A DNA stretch of 64,000 nucleotides from Streptomyces smyrnaeus (GCF_017676345.1 NZ_JAFFZM010000001.1:558001-622000), one strand, 5' to 3'. Positions 1 through 11,660 are shown, numbered from the stretch's first letter. Notes: generated by a model from the sequence alone, not told the origin. Translations and numbers: made by a program.

Positions 1-517
1 CGTGGTGCTGGACGCGGCCACACTGACGGTGGTGGACGAGTCCGTGCACGTGGGACGTACCCGGTTCCCGTATGTGCCGGGGCTGTTGGCCTTCCGCGAA
101 CTGCCGTCCGTCGTCGCCGCGCTGCGGGGCCTGTCGCGGCATCCGCGGCCGGACGTCGTGGTGTGCGACGGCTACGGTCTCGCACACCCGCGGCGCGCCG
201 GACTCGCCGTCCACCTGGGCGTGCTGACAGGCATCCCCTGCTTCGGGGTGGCCAAGACGCCCTTCCTCTTCGACTTCGAGGAACCCGGCCCGCAGCGGGG
301 CGCATGGGCACCGCTGACGATGGACGGCGAACAGGTGGGACGTGCGCTGCGCACCCAGGACGGGGTCAAGCCGGTGTTCGTCTCCGTCGGCAGCGGCATC
401 GGCCTCGACAACGCCGCGGCCCTCACCCTGCGGCTGGCCCCCGCCTACCGCCAGCCCGAGACCACCCGCCGGGCGGACCACTTGGCGCGCCGTCGGCTGG
501 CCGAACGCTCCGGCTGA
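1..517 (+). CDS. nfi: Endonuclease V (deoxyinosine 3'-endonuclease), 5'-truncated by the window edge
   Basis: Partial gene; about 171 C-terminal residues are present and the true start lies before base 1. The visible part carries the family signatures YVPGLLAFRE, then DGYGLAHPRRAGLA (metal-binding Asp, normally DGHG), GVAKTPF, and a late SVGSGIGLDNA block holding the second acidic residue. The protein cuts DNA one base 3' of deaminated adenine (hypoxanthine), and often RNA inosine, in the cytoplasm. The His of the usual VDGHG is Tyr here and SVGHR reads SVGSG, variation I believe occurs in actinobacterial homologues. It is followed by 148 bp and then mutA on the same strand; no operon link is evident. 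Confidence 0.9.
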   Translation, partial: VVLDAATLTVVDESVHVGRTRFPYVPGLLAFRELPSVVAALRGLSRHPRPDVVVCDGYGLAHPRRAGLAVHLGVLTGIPCFGVAKTPFLFDFEEPGPQRGAWAPLTMDGEQVGRALRTQDGVKPVFVSVGSGIGLDNAAALTLRLAPAYRQPETTRRADHLARRRLAERSG

Positions 518-653
518 GGCCGCCCGCGGTCGGCGGCCGTGCGTCCCGGGCGGGGCCACGGGCTCCCGGCAGCCGCCGTGGGGCGTCGCCCCGGCGCTCA
601 GGAGAGGGCAAGGTCACACCGATGAGCTGGTGCTACTCGCTGGTCACCTCACC

Positions 654-659
654 TAATCT
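654..659 (+). promoter_or_regulatory. -10 element of mutA; transcript probably leaderless
   Basis: TAATCT lies with its last base 6 nt before the mutA ATG at 666, so a transcript begun at the usual distance would start at or next to the A of ATG. No purine-rich ribosome binding site precedes the ATG (the bases are gcggcc). No convincing -35 box is visible. Leaderless mRNAs are common in Streptomyces. Confidence 0.45.
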
Positions 660-665
660 GCGGCC

Positions 666-2572
666 ATGACGGTCCCGCCTGAAGAAGGGCTCTCCCTCGC
701 GCAGGACTTTCCGGAAGCCACGTACGAGCAGTGGCAGCAGCTGGTCTCCGGAGTTCTGCGCAAGACGGGAGCGACGGTCCCGGACGCCTCCGTGCCCGAG
801 TCCGCCCTCACCACGACGCTCGCCGACGGCATCGACGTACGCCCCCTCTACACGAGGACGGGCGGGGAGAGGGACGAGGGCGGTGGCGCGCGCGGCTTCC
901 CCGGCTTCGCCCCGTTCACCCGGGGCTCCCGCCCGGAGGGCAACGCCGCACGGGGCTGGGACGTGCGGCAGCGGCATACGCGTACCGACGCCGCCGGGAC
1001 CCGCGAGGCCGTACTCGGCGACCTGGAGAACGGCGTCACCTCGCTGTGGCTGACGGTGGGCGAGGGCGGGCTGCCCGTCGGGGAGCTGGGGCGTGCGCTG
1101 GAGGGCGTGTATCTCGATCTGGCGCCCGTCGTGCTGGACGCGGGCGCCGAGTTCGGTCCGGCCGCGGCGGAACTGCTGCGGCTGCGAGGACAGCAGACCG
1201 ACGGCGGTGCCGCCCCGGACAGTGTGCTGGGTGCCGACCCCCTGGGGTACGCGGCGCGTACGGGCGCCCACGAGGCGGCATCCGAACTGCGCCGCGAGGC
1301 CGCCGAGCTGGCGGCCCGGTGCCACGGTGAGCAGCCGGGGCTGCGCACCTATGTGGTGGACACCCTGCCGTACCACGAGGCCGGTGGCTCGCCCGCGCGG
1401 GAGCTGGGGTACGCGCTGGCGACCGGGGTCGCCTATCTGCGGGACATGGCCGAGGCCGGGCTGCCGGTGGAGGCGGCCTGCGGGCAGTTGGAGTTCCGGT
1501 ACGCGGCAACGGCCGACCAGTTCGCCACCATCGCGGCGCTGCGCGCGGCGCGCACGCTGTGGTCGCGGGTGGTGCAGGCGTGCGGTGCCCCCGCGTACGC
1601 GGGGGCGCAGCGGCAGCACGCGGTGACCTCTCCGGTGATGATGACCCGCCGCGATCCGTGGGTGAACATGCTGCGCACGACGGTTGCCACGCTGGCGGCC
1701 GGGGTCGGCGGCGCGGACGCGGTGACGGTGCTGCCGTTCGACCACGCGCTGGGGCTGCCGGACGCGTTCGCCCGGCGTATCGCCCGCAACACCTCCACCA
1801 TCCTGCTGGAGGAGTCCCACCTGGCCGGGGTGATCGACCCGGCGGGCGGCTCCTGGTACGTGGAGTCCCTCACCGACGAGCTGGCGCGTACGGCCTGGGC
1901 GCACTTCCAGGAGATCGAGGGCGCGGGCGGGATGGCGGCGGCGCTGCACGACGGGCTGGTGGCCGAACAGCTGCGCGTCGGCTGGGCGGAGCGCAGCAGG
2001 GCGCTGGCCCGCAGGAGCGAACCGATCACCGGGGTGAGCGAGTTCCCGCTGCTGGACGAGCGTCCCGTCGAGCGGGAGCCCGCGCCCGAGCGGCCGGGCG
2101 GTGGGCTGCCCCGAGTACGCAGGGACGACGCCTACGAGGCGCTGCGGGCCCGCTCGGACGCCCACCTGGCGGCGACCGGCGCCCGCCCGAAGCTGTTCCT
2201 GGCCGCACTGGGCCCGGCCGCCGCGCACACCGCGCGGGTGTCGTTCGTCGCCAACCTCGCCCGCGCCGGCGGTATCGAGCCGGTGCACGATCCGGTGACG
2301 GTGGACGCCGACAGCGCCGCGGAGGCCTTCTCCGGCAGCGGCGCCCGGATCGCCTGCCTGTGCTCCAGCGACGCGCTCTACGCCGAGCAGGCGGCCGGTG
2401 TCGCCGCCGCGCTCAAGGCGGCGGGCGCCGCGCGGGTGCTGCTGGCGGGGAAACCCGAGGACGCCGAGCGGCGCGCGGAGTTCCTGGGCGCCGGGGTGGA
2501 CGAGTTCGTCCACGCGGGCGGCGATGCCGTCGCTGCCCTCACCTCCCTTCTCGACCGCATGGGGGTCGCCGC

Positions 2573-2576
<4 letters not shown>
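666..2576 (+). CDS. mutA: Methylmalonyl-CoA mutase small (beta) subunit
   Basis: 636 residues. It is the structural partner of MutB in the heterodimeric adenosylcobalamin mutase interconverting methylmalonyl-CoA and succinyl-CoA, which feeds polyketide extender units or disposes of propionyl-CoA. The TIM-barrel half is recognisable ([45 protein letters not shown]). The C-terminal cobalamin-like fold lacks the DxHxxG motif, as expected for the non-catalytic subunit. The start at 666 has no ribosome binding site but sits just after a -10 box. The stop overlaps the mutB start as ATGA, indicating translational coupling. Confidence 0.95.
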
Positions 2577-4834
<2,258 letters not shown>

Positions 4835-4838
4835 GCGG

Positions 4839-5825
4839 GTGCCCCGGACGATCGACCTCGACAGCTACACCAAGGGCGTGCTGGAGGGCTCCCGCGCCCA
4901 TGTCGCCCGCGCCATCACGCTGGTCGAGTCCCGCAGGGCCGACCACCGGGAACTGGCCCAGCAGTTGCTGACGATGCTGCTGCCGCACGCGGGCGGTGCC
5001 CGGCGGGTGGGGATCAGCGGGGTGCCGGGGGTCGGCAAGTCGACGTTCATCGACGCGCTGGGCACCTTGCTGACCGAGCGCGGGCACCGGGTGGCCGTAC
5101 TGGCGGTGGACCCGTCCTCCAGCCGTACGGGCGGCTCCATCCTGGGCGACAAGACCCGGATGGAACGGCTGGCGGTCGACCCCGACGCGTTCGTCCGCCC
5201 CTCCCCCACCGCCGGGACGCTCGGCGGCGTCGCCAAGGCCACCCGCGAGACGATGATCGTGATGGAGGCCGCCGGCTACGACGTCGTCCTGGTGGAGACG
5301 GTCGGTGTCGGCCAGTCCGAGGCGGCCGTCGCGCAGATGGTCGACTCCTTCCTGCTGCTGACCCTGGCCCGCACCGGCGACCAGCTGCAGGGCATCAAGA
5401 AGGGCGTACTGGAGATCGCCGACGTGCTGGCCGTCAACAAGGCCGACGGCCCGCACGAGCGCGACGCGCGCTCGGCGGCCCGCGAACTGGCGGGCGCGCT
5501 GCGCCTGATGAGGTCTGCCGACGCCGCCTGGACGCCACCCGTGCTCACCTGCAGCGGCCGGGAGGGCATCGGACTGGACCAGGTGTGGGAGCGGCTGGAG
5601 CGGCATCGCGCCGTGCTGGAGGCGCGGGGGGAACTGGCCGCCAAGCGCCGTGATCAGCAGGTCGAATGGGTGTGGTCGATGGTCCGCGACGATCTGCTGA
5701 GCCGCCTCGAACAGCACCCGGAGGTACGGCGGTTGGCGCCGCTGCTCGAAGAGCGGGTCCGTGACGGGGCGCTGACGGCGACGCTGGCGGCACAGCGCAT
5801 CGTGGAGGCGTTCGGGCTCAGGTGA
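4839..5825 (+). CDS. meaB: MeaB-type GTPase chaperone of methylmalonyl-CoA mutase
   Basis: 328 residues from GTG 4839. G3E-family GTPase that gates cobalamin loading of MutB and protects it from inactivation. Motifs are the P-loop GVPGVGKST (residues 61-69), VDPSSSRTGGSILGDKTRM, the switch ETVGVGQSE and the base-specificity NKAD. The GTG at 4839 has GAGGG about 8 nt upstream. An in-frame GTG at 4824 would overlap the mutB stop and add five residues, so the exact start is uncertain. It is the last gene of the mut operon and is followed by a strong hairpin at 5849-5886. Confidence 0.93.
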   Translation: MPRTIDLDSYTKGVLEGSRAHVARAITLVESRRADHRELAQQLLTMLLPHAGGARRVGISGVPGVGKSTFIDALGTLLTERGHRVAVLAVDPSSSRTGGSILGDKTRMERLAVDPDAFVRPSPTAGTLGGVAKATRETMIVMEAAGYDVVLVETVGVGQSEAAVAQMVDSFLLLTLARTGDQLQGIKKGVLEIADVLAVNKADGPHERDARSAARELAGALRLMRSADAAWTPPVLTCSGREGIGLDQVWERLERHRAVLEARGELAAKRRDQQVEWVWSMVRDDLLSRLEQHPEVRRLAPLLEERVRDGALTATLAAQRIVEAFGLR

Positions 5826-5848
5826 CGGCCCGCCGCGCCGTCGGCAGC

Positions 5849-5886
5849 GCAGCCTTTGGAGCGGTCGCGGCCGCTCCAGAGGCTGC
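5849..5886 (+). terminator. Hairpin terminator of the mutAB-meaB operon
   Basis: 16-bp stem, arms 5849-5864 and 5871-5886 with a 6-nt loop. It is perfect except for one position that forms a U-G wobble in RNA. It starts 24 bp after the meaB stop. There is no clear T-run, as is usual in high-GC actinobacteria. Confidence 0.7.
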
Positions 5887-6089
5887 ATCCTGTTTGCCGT
5901 TCTTGGGGTGAATTTCCGGAAAAAACACTCCTTTGAGGGGCGGCGTAGCACTGAGGCACGGGCCGCTCCCTTCGTGGGCATGCCACAGCGTGAACATGGA
6001 CTCCGCTCCCGAGGTGCCGCGCTCCTTCAACTCCGCCGCGGACGCACGGGGCCGGAGCGTCCGACGCATCGCCACGAGCCCGGCGGGAG

Positions 6090-7460
6090 ATGACGGAGAT
6101 GGGAAATGTCGTCCCTTTGATCCATACGGCCACCGCCATCGCGGCGGTGGTCTTCCTCATCCTCAAGGCGAAGGTCAATCCCGCGCTCGCCCTCGTCCTG
6201 GGTGCGATCTACCTCGGCATCGTCTGCGGCCTCGGCGCCGAACGCACCCTGGAACTGGTCAACCAGGGCTTCGGCGACCTGCTGGCGAAGGTGGGTCTGC
6301 TCATCGTCCTGGGCGTACTGCTGGGCACGCTGCTGTCGGCGCTCGGCGCCCTTGAGAAGCTGATGGCACTACTGCTGCGCATCCTGGGCCCCAGGTTCCT
6401 GCCCTACTCCTTCGCCGTACTGCTGGGCACCGGGCTCCAGTTCATCTTCACCGACGTGCTGCTGGTGATGACGGCCCCGCTGGCCCGCTCACTGGGCGTA
6501 CGCATCGGGCCGGGCGGGGCGGCGCGGATAGCGGTGGCCATGGCGGTGGGCCTGGAAGTCGGTGTGACACTGTCCGTGCCCGGTGTCGGCACCCTGGCGC
6601 TGGCCGGCCTGCTGGAGGTCCCGCTGGGCGTGATGCTCCTCTACGGCTTCCCGCTGGCAACCGTGACCATCACGCTGACCCTGCTGCTGTTCAGCGCCCT
6701 GATCAAGCGCGGCTTCTGGAAGCCCGAGCGCGACGAGAGCCCGGCAGCGCCGGAGGAGACCGCCCCGTCGGCCCAGGCCCTGACGAACCCGGCACAGGCA
6801 CGCGGGTCGCTGTGTCCGCCGCCGCTGGCGCTCTCCCTGTCTCCGCTGCTGCTCGCCATGGCGATGATCGCCACCGGTGCCTTCAGCGCGGTCGCCGAGT
6901 GGCGCTCCCCGCTCGTCGGCTTCCTCAGCGATCCGGTCGCCGGGCTGCTCGCGGGGGTGATCCTCGCCTGTCTGATCGCGCGCCGCCATCTGCCCAAGGG
7001 CACGGTCGGTGATGCCTTCGGTCAGGGATACCGGCTGAGCGGCCAGTTCCTGGTGCTGCGGGGCGTGGGCGGGTCGCTCGCGGCGGTGATGGGGGCGGTG
7101 GGCCTGGGGGGCATCGTGGAGGGGACCGTCGCCTCCAGCACCTGGGCACCGCTCCTGCTCGTCTGGCTGATCGCCGCCGCCCTGCATCTGGCCATCGGCT
7201 CGGTCATCACCTCCGCCATCACCGCGGCGGGCATCCTCGCCCCGGTGGCGCCGAGCCTCGATGTGCAGCCGGTCCTGGTGGCACTCGCCGCGGGTGCGGG
7301 TTCCCTGTTCGCGATCCACGCCACCAGCAACACCTTCTGGATGCTGCAGGCCCTGCTGGGCCAGACGACGCGGGGGGCGCTCAAGACGGTCACGATGAGC
7401 GTCTCGGCCGCCTCCGTGATCGCCCTGGGGCTGATCCAGGCAGTGAGTCTGATGTCGTGA
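6090..7460 (+). CDS. GntP-family permease (gluconate/organic acid:H+ symporter type)
   Basis: 456 residues and strongly hydrophobic, with about 12 predicted membrane segments and a soluble loop around residues 215-245. The repeated core (LLIVLGVLLGTLLSALGALEKL early, SVITSAITAAGILAPV late) and the closing FAIHATSNTFWMLQALLG block match the GntP/gluconate permease family. Substrate is unknown: gluconate, other sugar acids or hydroxybutyrate are possible. ATG 6090 has GGGAG just upstream; ATG 6099 is an equally well-served alternative. It has 264 bp of its own leader after the mut operon and no catabolic partner gene next to it. Confidence 0.85.
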   Translation: MTEMGNVVPLIHTATAIAAVVFLILKAKVNPALALVLGAIYLGIVCGLGAERTLELVNQGFGDLLAKVGLLIVLGVLLGTLLSALGALEKLMALLLRILGPRFLPYSFAVLLGTGLQFIFTDVLLVMTAPLARSLGVRIGPGGAARIAVAMAVGLEVGVTLSVPGVGTLALAGLLEVPLGVMLLYGFPLATVTITLTLLLFSALIKRGFWKPERDESPAAPEETAPSAQALTNPAQARGSLCPPPLALSLSPLLLAMAMIATGAFSAVAEWRSPLVGFLSDPVAGLLAGVILACLIARRHLPKGTVGDAFGQGYRLSGQFLVLRGVGGSLAAVMGAVGLGGIVEGTVASSTWAPLLLVWLIAAALHLAIGSVITSAITAAGILAPVAPSLDVQPVLVALAAGAGSLFAIHATSNTFWMLQALLGQTTRGALKTVTMSVSAASVIALGLIQAVSLMS

Positions 7461-7599
7461 GCGGCGGGCTCGGGGCCAAAACCTCGAAAACGTGGCTGCG
7501 GTTTCCTCATCCGGCGAAATCCTCATCCGGAAGCCCCTCTCTACCACGAAGACATCTGCGGACAGGCTTCCCTGCAACGGATTCCGTTGAATGGAGGTC

Positions 7600-7629
7600 T
7601 TGACTCCGCTTCCCTTCAACAGCTTGTAT
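7600..7629 (+). promoter_or_regulatory. Candidate vegetative promoter for the APC permease
   Basis: TTGACT (7600-7605) and TTGTAT (7624-7629) are separated by 18 bp, close to the HrdB-type consensus. A leader of about 105 nt would precede the ATG at 7741. Pattern match only. Confidence 0.35.
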
Positions 7630-7740
7630 GCGCGGACCGGAACGCGTTTTCCGGCACCACCACCCCCCGCACCACGGCTCGGTGCGCCACCGGAGGCGAT
7701 ACCGCTCCCCGCCCAGTACGCAGAGTACGAACGGACCAGC

Positions 7741-9216
7741 ATGACCGACACGCTCGAAGACAACAGCAAGCCCAAGCTCACCCGCTCCATCGGTGTCGTG
7801 GGCGGCACGCTGCTCACCCTGTCCTGTCTGACCCCGGCGTCATCACTGTTCGTGATCGTGCCGGACTCCTTCAGCACACTGGGCACCGGCACGGCGCTCA
7901 CCATCACCGTCGCCGCGCTGTTGTGTATCGGCGTCGCGTTCGCCTACTCCGAACTGGGCACGCTCATCCCGAGCTCGGGCGGTGAGTACGCCATGGTCGG
8001 CACCCTGATGGGGCGGCTGGCGGGCTGGCTGGTCTTCATCCTGTCGCTGATCGTTGTCATGATCGTGCCGCCGATCATCGCGTTGGGCACCGCGGACTAT
8101 CTCGCACCGGTGGTACGCCTCGATACGGAGTTCGCAGCCGCCGCCGTCATGCTGCTCTCCACCGCCATGGGCCTGCTGGACCTGCGGGCCAACGCCTGGA
8201 TCACCGGCGTCTTCCTGGCCCTGGAGGTCGTGGGAGCCGCCATCGTCGCCTTCCTGGGCTTCACCCACACCCAGCGCTCCGCCTCGGTGCTGGTGCACCC
8301 GGTCATGGACGGCGGTCAGGGCCACACCTCGCCGGTCACGGCCGGTCTGATCGTCGCCGGGCTGGCCACCGCGCTGTTCATCCTGCAGGGCTTCTCGACC
8401 GCCGTGTACCTCGCGGAGGAGATGGAGAACCCGCGGCGCACCGTCGCCCGCACCGTGCTGTGGACGCTCGCCATCGGGTTCGCGGTCGTCATCGTCCCCG
8501 TCGTCGCGATCACCCTGGGCGCACCCGACCTGCACGCCCTGGCGGGTGGCGACATCGCGGGCATGGTGCAGCAGTGGAGCAACTCGGCCGTCGGTACGTT
8601 CATCAGCCTGTGCATCGCGCTGGCGATCGTCAACGCGGCGATCGTCATGGTCATCCAGAACTCCCGGGTCGTCTTCGCCTCCGCCCGTGACTCGGCCTGG
8701 CCCACCCCGGTCAACCGCGCCCTCTCCCGGCTCGGCAAGCGCTTCGGCTCCCCGTGGGTGGCCACACTGGTGGTCGGCGTGCCGGGTGCGCTGCTGTGCT
8801 TCGTCGACCTCGGTGTGCTGAGCGAGGTCACCGGAGTGGCCGTGGCGGGGATGTACGTCTTCGTCGCACTCGGCGCCCTCGCCGCGCGCCGTACCGCCTT
8901 CAAGCACCGCGCCGCCTGGCGGATGCCGCTGTGGCCGGTGCTCCCCGCGCTGCTGATGGCGGTACTGCTGTGGGTGCTGTGGCAGCAGAGCACCGAGAGC
9001 CTCGCCATCACCGGCGGCATCATCCTCGTCGCGGTCGCCTATTGGGCGCTCTATCTGCGGCCGCGGCAGGACACCCACTGGGTGATCTCCGTGCCCGAGG
9101 ACGAACAGGCCCCGGCCCCCTTCCACGACGCCGACAACGGAGACGGTGACGGTGACGCGGACGGGGACGACCGGGACGACCGCTCGGACGCCCTCCAGCC
9201 GGCCTCCCGGTCCTGA
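7741..9216 (+). CDS. APC-family amino acid/polyamine permease
   Basis: 491 residues with about 12 membrane helices. The N-terminus has the family pattern TRSIGVVGGTLLTLSCLTPASS and the SSGGEYAMVG loop in TM2-3, followed by GFSTAVYLAEEMENPRRTVARTV and SRVVFASARDSAWP. It is a probable proton-coupled importer or exchanger of an amino acid or amine in the cytoplasmic membrane. The ATG at 7741 was chosen because the transporter fold begins there; the upstream open frame is Pro-rich with no homology I recognise. The C-terminal tail is unusual: a run rich in Asp and Gly (residues about 465-485) encoded by short GAC-rich repeats. Confidence 0.88.
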   Translation: MTDTLEDNSKPKLTRSIGVVGGTLLTLSCLTPASSLFVIVPDSFSTLGTGTALTITVAALLCIGVAFAYSELGTLIPSSGGEYAMVGTLMGRLAGWLVFILSLIVVMIVPPIIALGTADYLAPVVRLDTEFAAAAVMLLSTAMGLLDLRANAWITGVFLALEVVGAAIVAFLGFTHTQRSASVLVHPVMDGGQGHTSPVTAGLIVAGLATALFILQGFSTAVYLAEEMENPRRTVARTVLWTLAIGFAVVIVPVVAITLGAPDLHALAGGDIAGMVQQWSNSAVGTFISLCIALAIVNAAIVMVIQNSRVVFASARDSAWPTPVNRALSRLGKRFGSPWVATLVVGVPGALLCFVDLGVLSEVTGVAVAGMYVFVALGALAARRTAFKHRAAWRMPLWPVLPALLMAVLLWVLWQQSTESLAITGGIILVAVAYWALYLRPRQDTHWVISVPEDEQAPAPFHDADNGDGDGDADGDDRDDRSDALQPASRS

Positions 9217-9322
9217 GCGGCCCCGCGCGTCCGAGCGGCCCCGCACGGCGCATTCCAGCCACCCGGAAAGGGTGTGTGCGCACAACGACCTTGTATGTCC
9301 GGAACTGTTCTGACCTGCGGTT

Positions 9323-9333
9323 CTGTGACACAG
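9323..9333. promoter_or_regulatory. Short perfect palindrome upstream of the mycP operon
   Basis: CTGTGACACAG is an 11-base inverted repeat about 160 bp before the ATG of the membrane-protein gene. It is possibly an operator. It is the only symmetrical element I see in this 275-bp gap. Confidence 0.25.
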
Positions 9334-9491
9334 ACGAGACTTGGGATCGATCGTCTTGTCACCGAACGTGGCCGATAGTGTCTGCTACGCAAAGGCGGGG
9401 GCCCGCGCGTTGAGCGAGTGTGCGCAGACGACTCCCCCCGCTGCTCAGCACCCGCGCACCGGGTGCCGAACACCGAGGAGGGAGCCGGAGC

Positions 9492-10412
9492 ATGTCCTAC
9501 CCGAGCCCGCCCGGAGCCCCCGGCAGCGCCGGGGGCTCCGGGCAGCAGCCGAGCCCACCTCCCCCGCCGCCGGAATACGGCCGTCACGCGTACCCGGCGG
9601 CGACACCCGGCGCCGGAATGCCCGGGGTAGCGACGCCGCTGCCGCCGCAGCCGAGGAAGAACACCGGCCGCAACTGCCTCACGGCCTTCCTCGGCATCGT
9701 CGGCGGTCTGGCTCTCCTCGCGGGCGGCGCACTGACCGCGCACACCGTCTCCAACGCCAACCAGGACATTCCCAACCGCTCCGGCTACGGCCCGGTGATG
9801 TGGCGCAACGAGCCGGTGGACAAGCTCTTCCCCAAGACCCTCGGCCCGAAGACCGACTCGCAGTCGGGTGCCGACGATCCGAAGAACGCCGAATGGCACC
9901 GCCTCGGGATATCCCCGCGGACCGACTGCGCCGAGGGGCTGACCGGAGCGCTGGCGGCCGAGGCGAAGAAGCGGGGCTGCAAAGCGGTGCTGCGCGCCAC
10001 CTACACCGACCCGACGGGCAACCTCGTCGCCACCGTGGCGCTCATCGTCCTGCCGAAGGTCGACGACCCCGAGGACGGTATGGGCGCCTTCTTCGACGCG
10101 CAGCAGGACAAGCGCACCCCCGGCCACGGCGTCAAGACGTTCCCGGTGCCGGACTCCCTCGCCGCCGACTGGAAGGACGCCAACCGCAACGGCTCGGACG
10201 GCGTGCAGGTCGGCGGCCCGTCGCTGCCCTACGCCATCGCGGTCAGTGCCGGTTCCGTGGACGGCCGCAAGGCGGGCCGGCTGCCCGGCGAATGGGGCAG
10301 GACGCAACTGGACGCCAAGTCGGACCGGATGCCCTGGCGGGAGGCCGCCGCCACCCTCGCCGACGATCTGAACCTGCATCTCGGCGATCTGCTGCTCGAG
10401 GAGACCTCATGA
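9492..10412 (+). CDS. Proline-rich single-pass membrane protein coupled to mycosin
   Basis: 306 residues. A Pro/Gly/Ser-rich N-terminal tail (1-55) is followed by a basic stretch and one membrane helix at about 62-83, then an outside domain of about 220 residues with two Cys (near residues 149 and 162). I recognise no named domain. The extracytoplasmic part is predicted to face the wall. ATG 9492 follows GGAG at about 4 nt. The stop overlaps the mycP start (ATGA), so the two proteins are probably made together and may work together. A role in type VII secretion is inferred from this coupling only. Confidence 0.8.
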   Translation: MSYPSPPGAPGSAGGSGQQPSPPPPPPEYGRHAYPAATPGAGMPGVATPLPPQPRKNTGRNCLTAFLGIVGGLALLAGGALTAHTVSNANQDIPNRSGYGPVMWRNEPVDKLFPKTLGPKTDSQSGADDPKNAEWHRLGISPRTDCAEGLTGALAAEAKKRGCKAVLRATYTDPTGNLVATVALIVLPKVDDPEDGMGAFFDAQQDKRTPGHGVKTFPVPDSLAADWKDANRNGSDGVQVGGPSLPYAIAVSAGSVDGRKAGRLPGEWGRTQLDAKSDRMPWREAAATLADDLNLHLGDLLLEETS

Positions 10413-11578
10413 ACCGACGGCGCCTCGGCACGCTGGTCGTCGCCGCCTGGCTGGGTCCGCTGCTGTGCACGGCGACCGCGACGCCCGCCCGGGCCGACAC
10501 GCCCACCAGTTGGGAAGCGCGGGCCCTCGGCCTGTCCTCCGCACAGCGGACCACCCAGGGAGACGGCGTCAAGGTCGCCGTCCTGGACAGCGGTGTCGAG
10601 AAGGACCATCCGGCTCTCGCGGGCAAGGTGACCACCGGCCCCGACTTCCTCAAGGACGGCCTCCGGCCCGGCGACCCGCGCTGGGGAGGCCACGGCACCG
10701 CCATGGCCTCGGACGTGCTCAAGGTCGCCCCGAAGGCCGACATCCTCTCGGTGCGGGTGATCGACGACAAGAAGGAGCACGACCCCGACGACTGGAAGAC
10801 CGGCCCCAGCCCGGTGGCCCAGGGCATCGAGTACGCGGTCGACCACGGTGCCGACGTCATCTCCATGTCGCTGGGCGGCGACTCCTTCGGATCCAGCTTC
10901 AACGAGGAGGAGACCAAGGCCCTGGCCCACGCCGCCTACAAGGGCGTGACCGTGGTGGCCTCGGCGGGCAACGACGGCGACGTCCTCAACGACTCCTCCT
11001 ACCCGGCCGGCTACCCGGGTGTCATCGCCGTCGCCGCCGTGCAACAGGGCGGCAGCCGCGCCGAGTTCTCCACCGTGCGGACGTACAACACCCTCGCGGC
11101 GCCCGGCGTCGGCATCGTCAGCGCGAAGAACACCGGCGGCTACGCACCCGTCAACGGCACCTCGCCCGCGGCGGCCCTCACCTCCGGTGTGGTCGCGCTG
11201 ATGCTCGGCAAGGATCCCGAGCTCAGGCCCTCGCAGGTCCGCGCCATCCTCACCAGGACCGCCGAGCACCCGCCGGGCGGCTACGACCCCCGCGTCGGCC
11301 ACGGGGTGGTGAACGCGGCGGCGGCCGTCCGCGCCGTCTCCGACCCACCGGCCGACGGAGCGGCGCCCGCCGAACACAAGGGCAGGTCGCAGCTGGTCTC
11401 CCCCGCCGACGTGGAGCCCACCGTGCATCCGCCGATGGAAACGGCACCGCTGACCGTCGGCCTCGCCGCGGCGGGTGTCGGGCTGCTGATGGTGGCCGGT
11501 GCCGTCCTCGTCAGCCGGGCGGGCCGGCGCCGCGCCGCCACCCCGGCCGCCGGCCCCCGGTTCCCCGGACCGCAGTAG
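10409..11578 (+). CDS. mycP: Type VII secretion-associated serine protease mycosin (subtilisin family S8)
   Basis: 389 residues. The signal peptide ends near residue 29 (TPARA), followed by a peptidase S8 domain. Catalytic residues are visible: Asp60 in VAVLDSGV, His95 in GGHGTAMAS, Ser252 in NGTSPAAA, and Asn188 of AGND for the oxyanion hole. A C-terminal membrane helix (about 350-372) ends in a basic tail, so the protease domain sits outside the membrane, as in ESX mycosins. It follows the membrane-protein gene by an ATGA overlap. The main WXG100/FtsK locus begins 17 kb away, so this protease is separated from its likely system. Confidence 0.9.
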   Translation: MNRRRLGTLVVAAWLGPLLCTATATPARADTPTSWEARALGLSSAQRTTQGDGVKVAVLDSGVEKDHPALAGKVTTGPDFLKDGLRPGDPRWGGHGTAMASDVLKVAPKADILSVRVIDDKKEHDPDDWKTGPSPVAQGIEYAVDHGADVISMSLGGDSFGSSFNEEETKALAHAAYKGVTVVASAGNDGDVLNDSSYPAGYPGVIAVAAVQQGGSRAEFSTVRTYNTLAAPGVGIVSAKNTGGYAPVNGTSPAAALTSGVVALMLGKDPELRPSQVRAILTRTAEHPPGGYDPRVGHGVVNAAAAVRAVSDPPADGAAPAEHKGRSQLVSPADVEPTVHPPMETAPLTVGLAAAGVGLLMVAGAVLVSRAGRRRAATPAAGPRFPGPQ

Positions 11579-11587
11579 GCGGTCCGA

Positions 11588-11623
11588 CGGCGGCGCCGGG
11601 CCTCTTCCGGTCCGGCGCCGCCG
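11588..11623. terminator. Bidirectional hairpin between mycP and the CapA gene
   Basis: Perfect 12-bp arms, 11588-11599 and 11612-11623, with a 12-nt loop. It lies 9 bp after the mycP stop and 25 bp beyond the stop of the convergent CapA gene, so it can serve both. Confidence 0.65.
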
Positions 11624-11624
11624 C

Positions 11625-11660
11625 GCCGCGTCAGGGGGCCATGCCGCGTCAGGGGGCCAT
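11625..11660. repeat. Tandem 18-bp duplication spanning the CapA stop codon
   Basis: Units 11625-11642 and 11643-11660 are identical. Read on the minus strand each unit encodes Met-Ala-Pro-stop. The inner copy (11643-11660) supplies the end of the CapA frame and the second copy lies just beyond the stop. Confidence 0.85.

Noticed and set aside
5887..6089. Small open frames before the GntP gene
   Set aside because: No ribosome binding site and no typical third-position GC bias; best read as leader sequence.
7501..7532. Direct repeat of CCTCATCCGG between the two permease genes
   Set aside because: Two 10-bp copies only, no symmetry and no link to a promoter; too short to call an operator.
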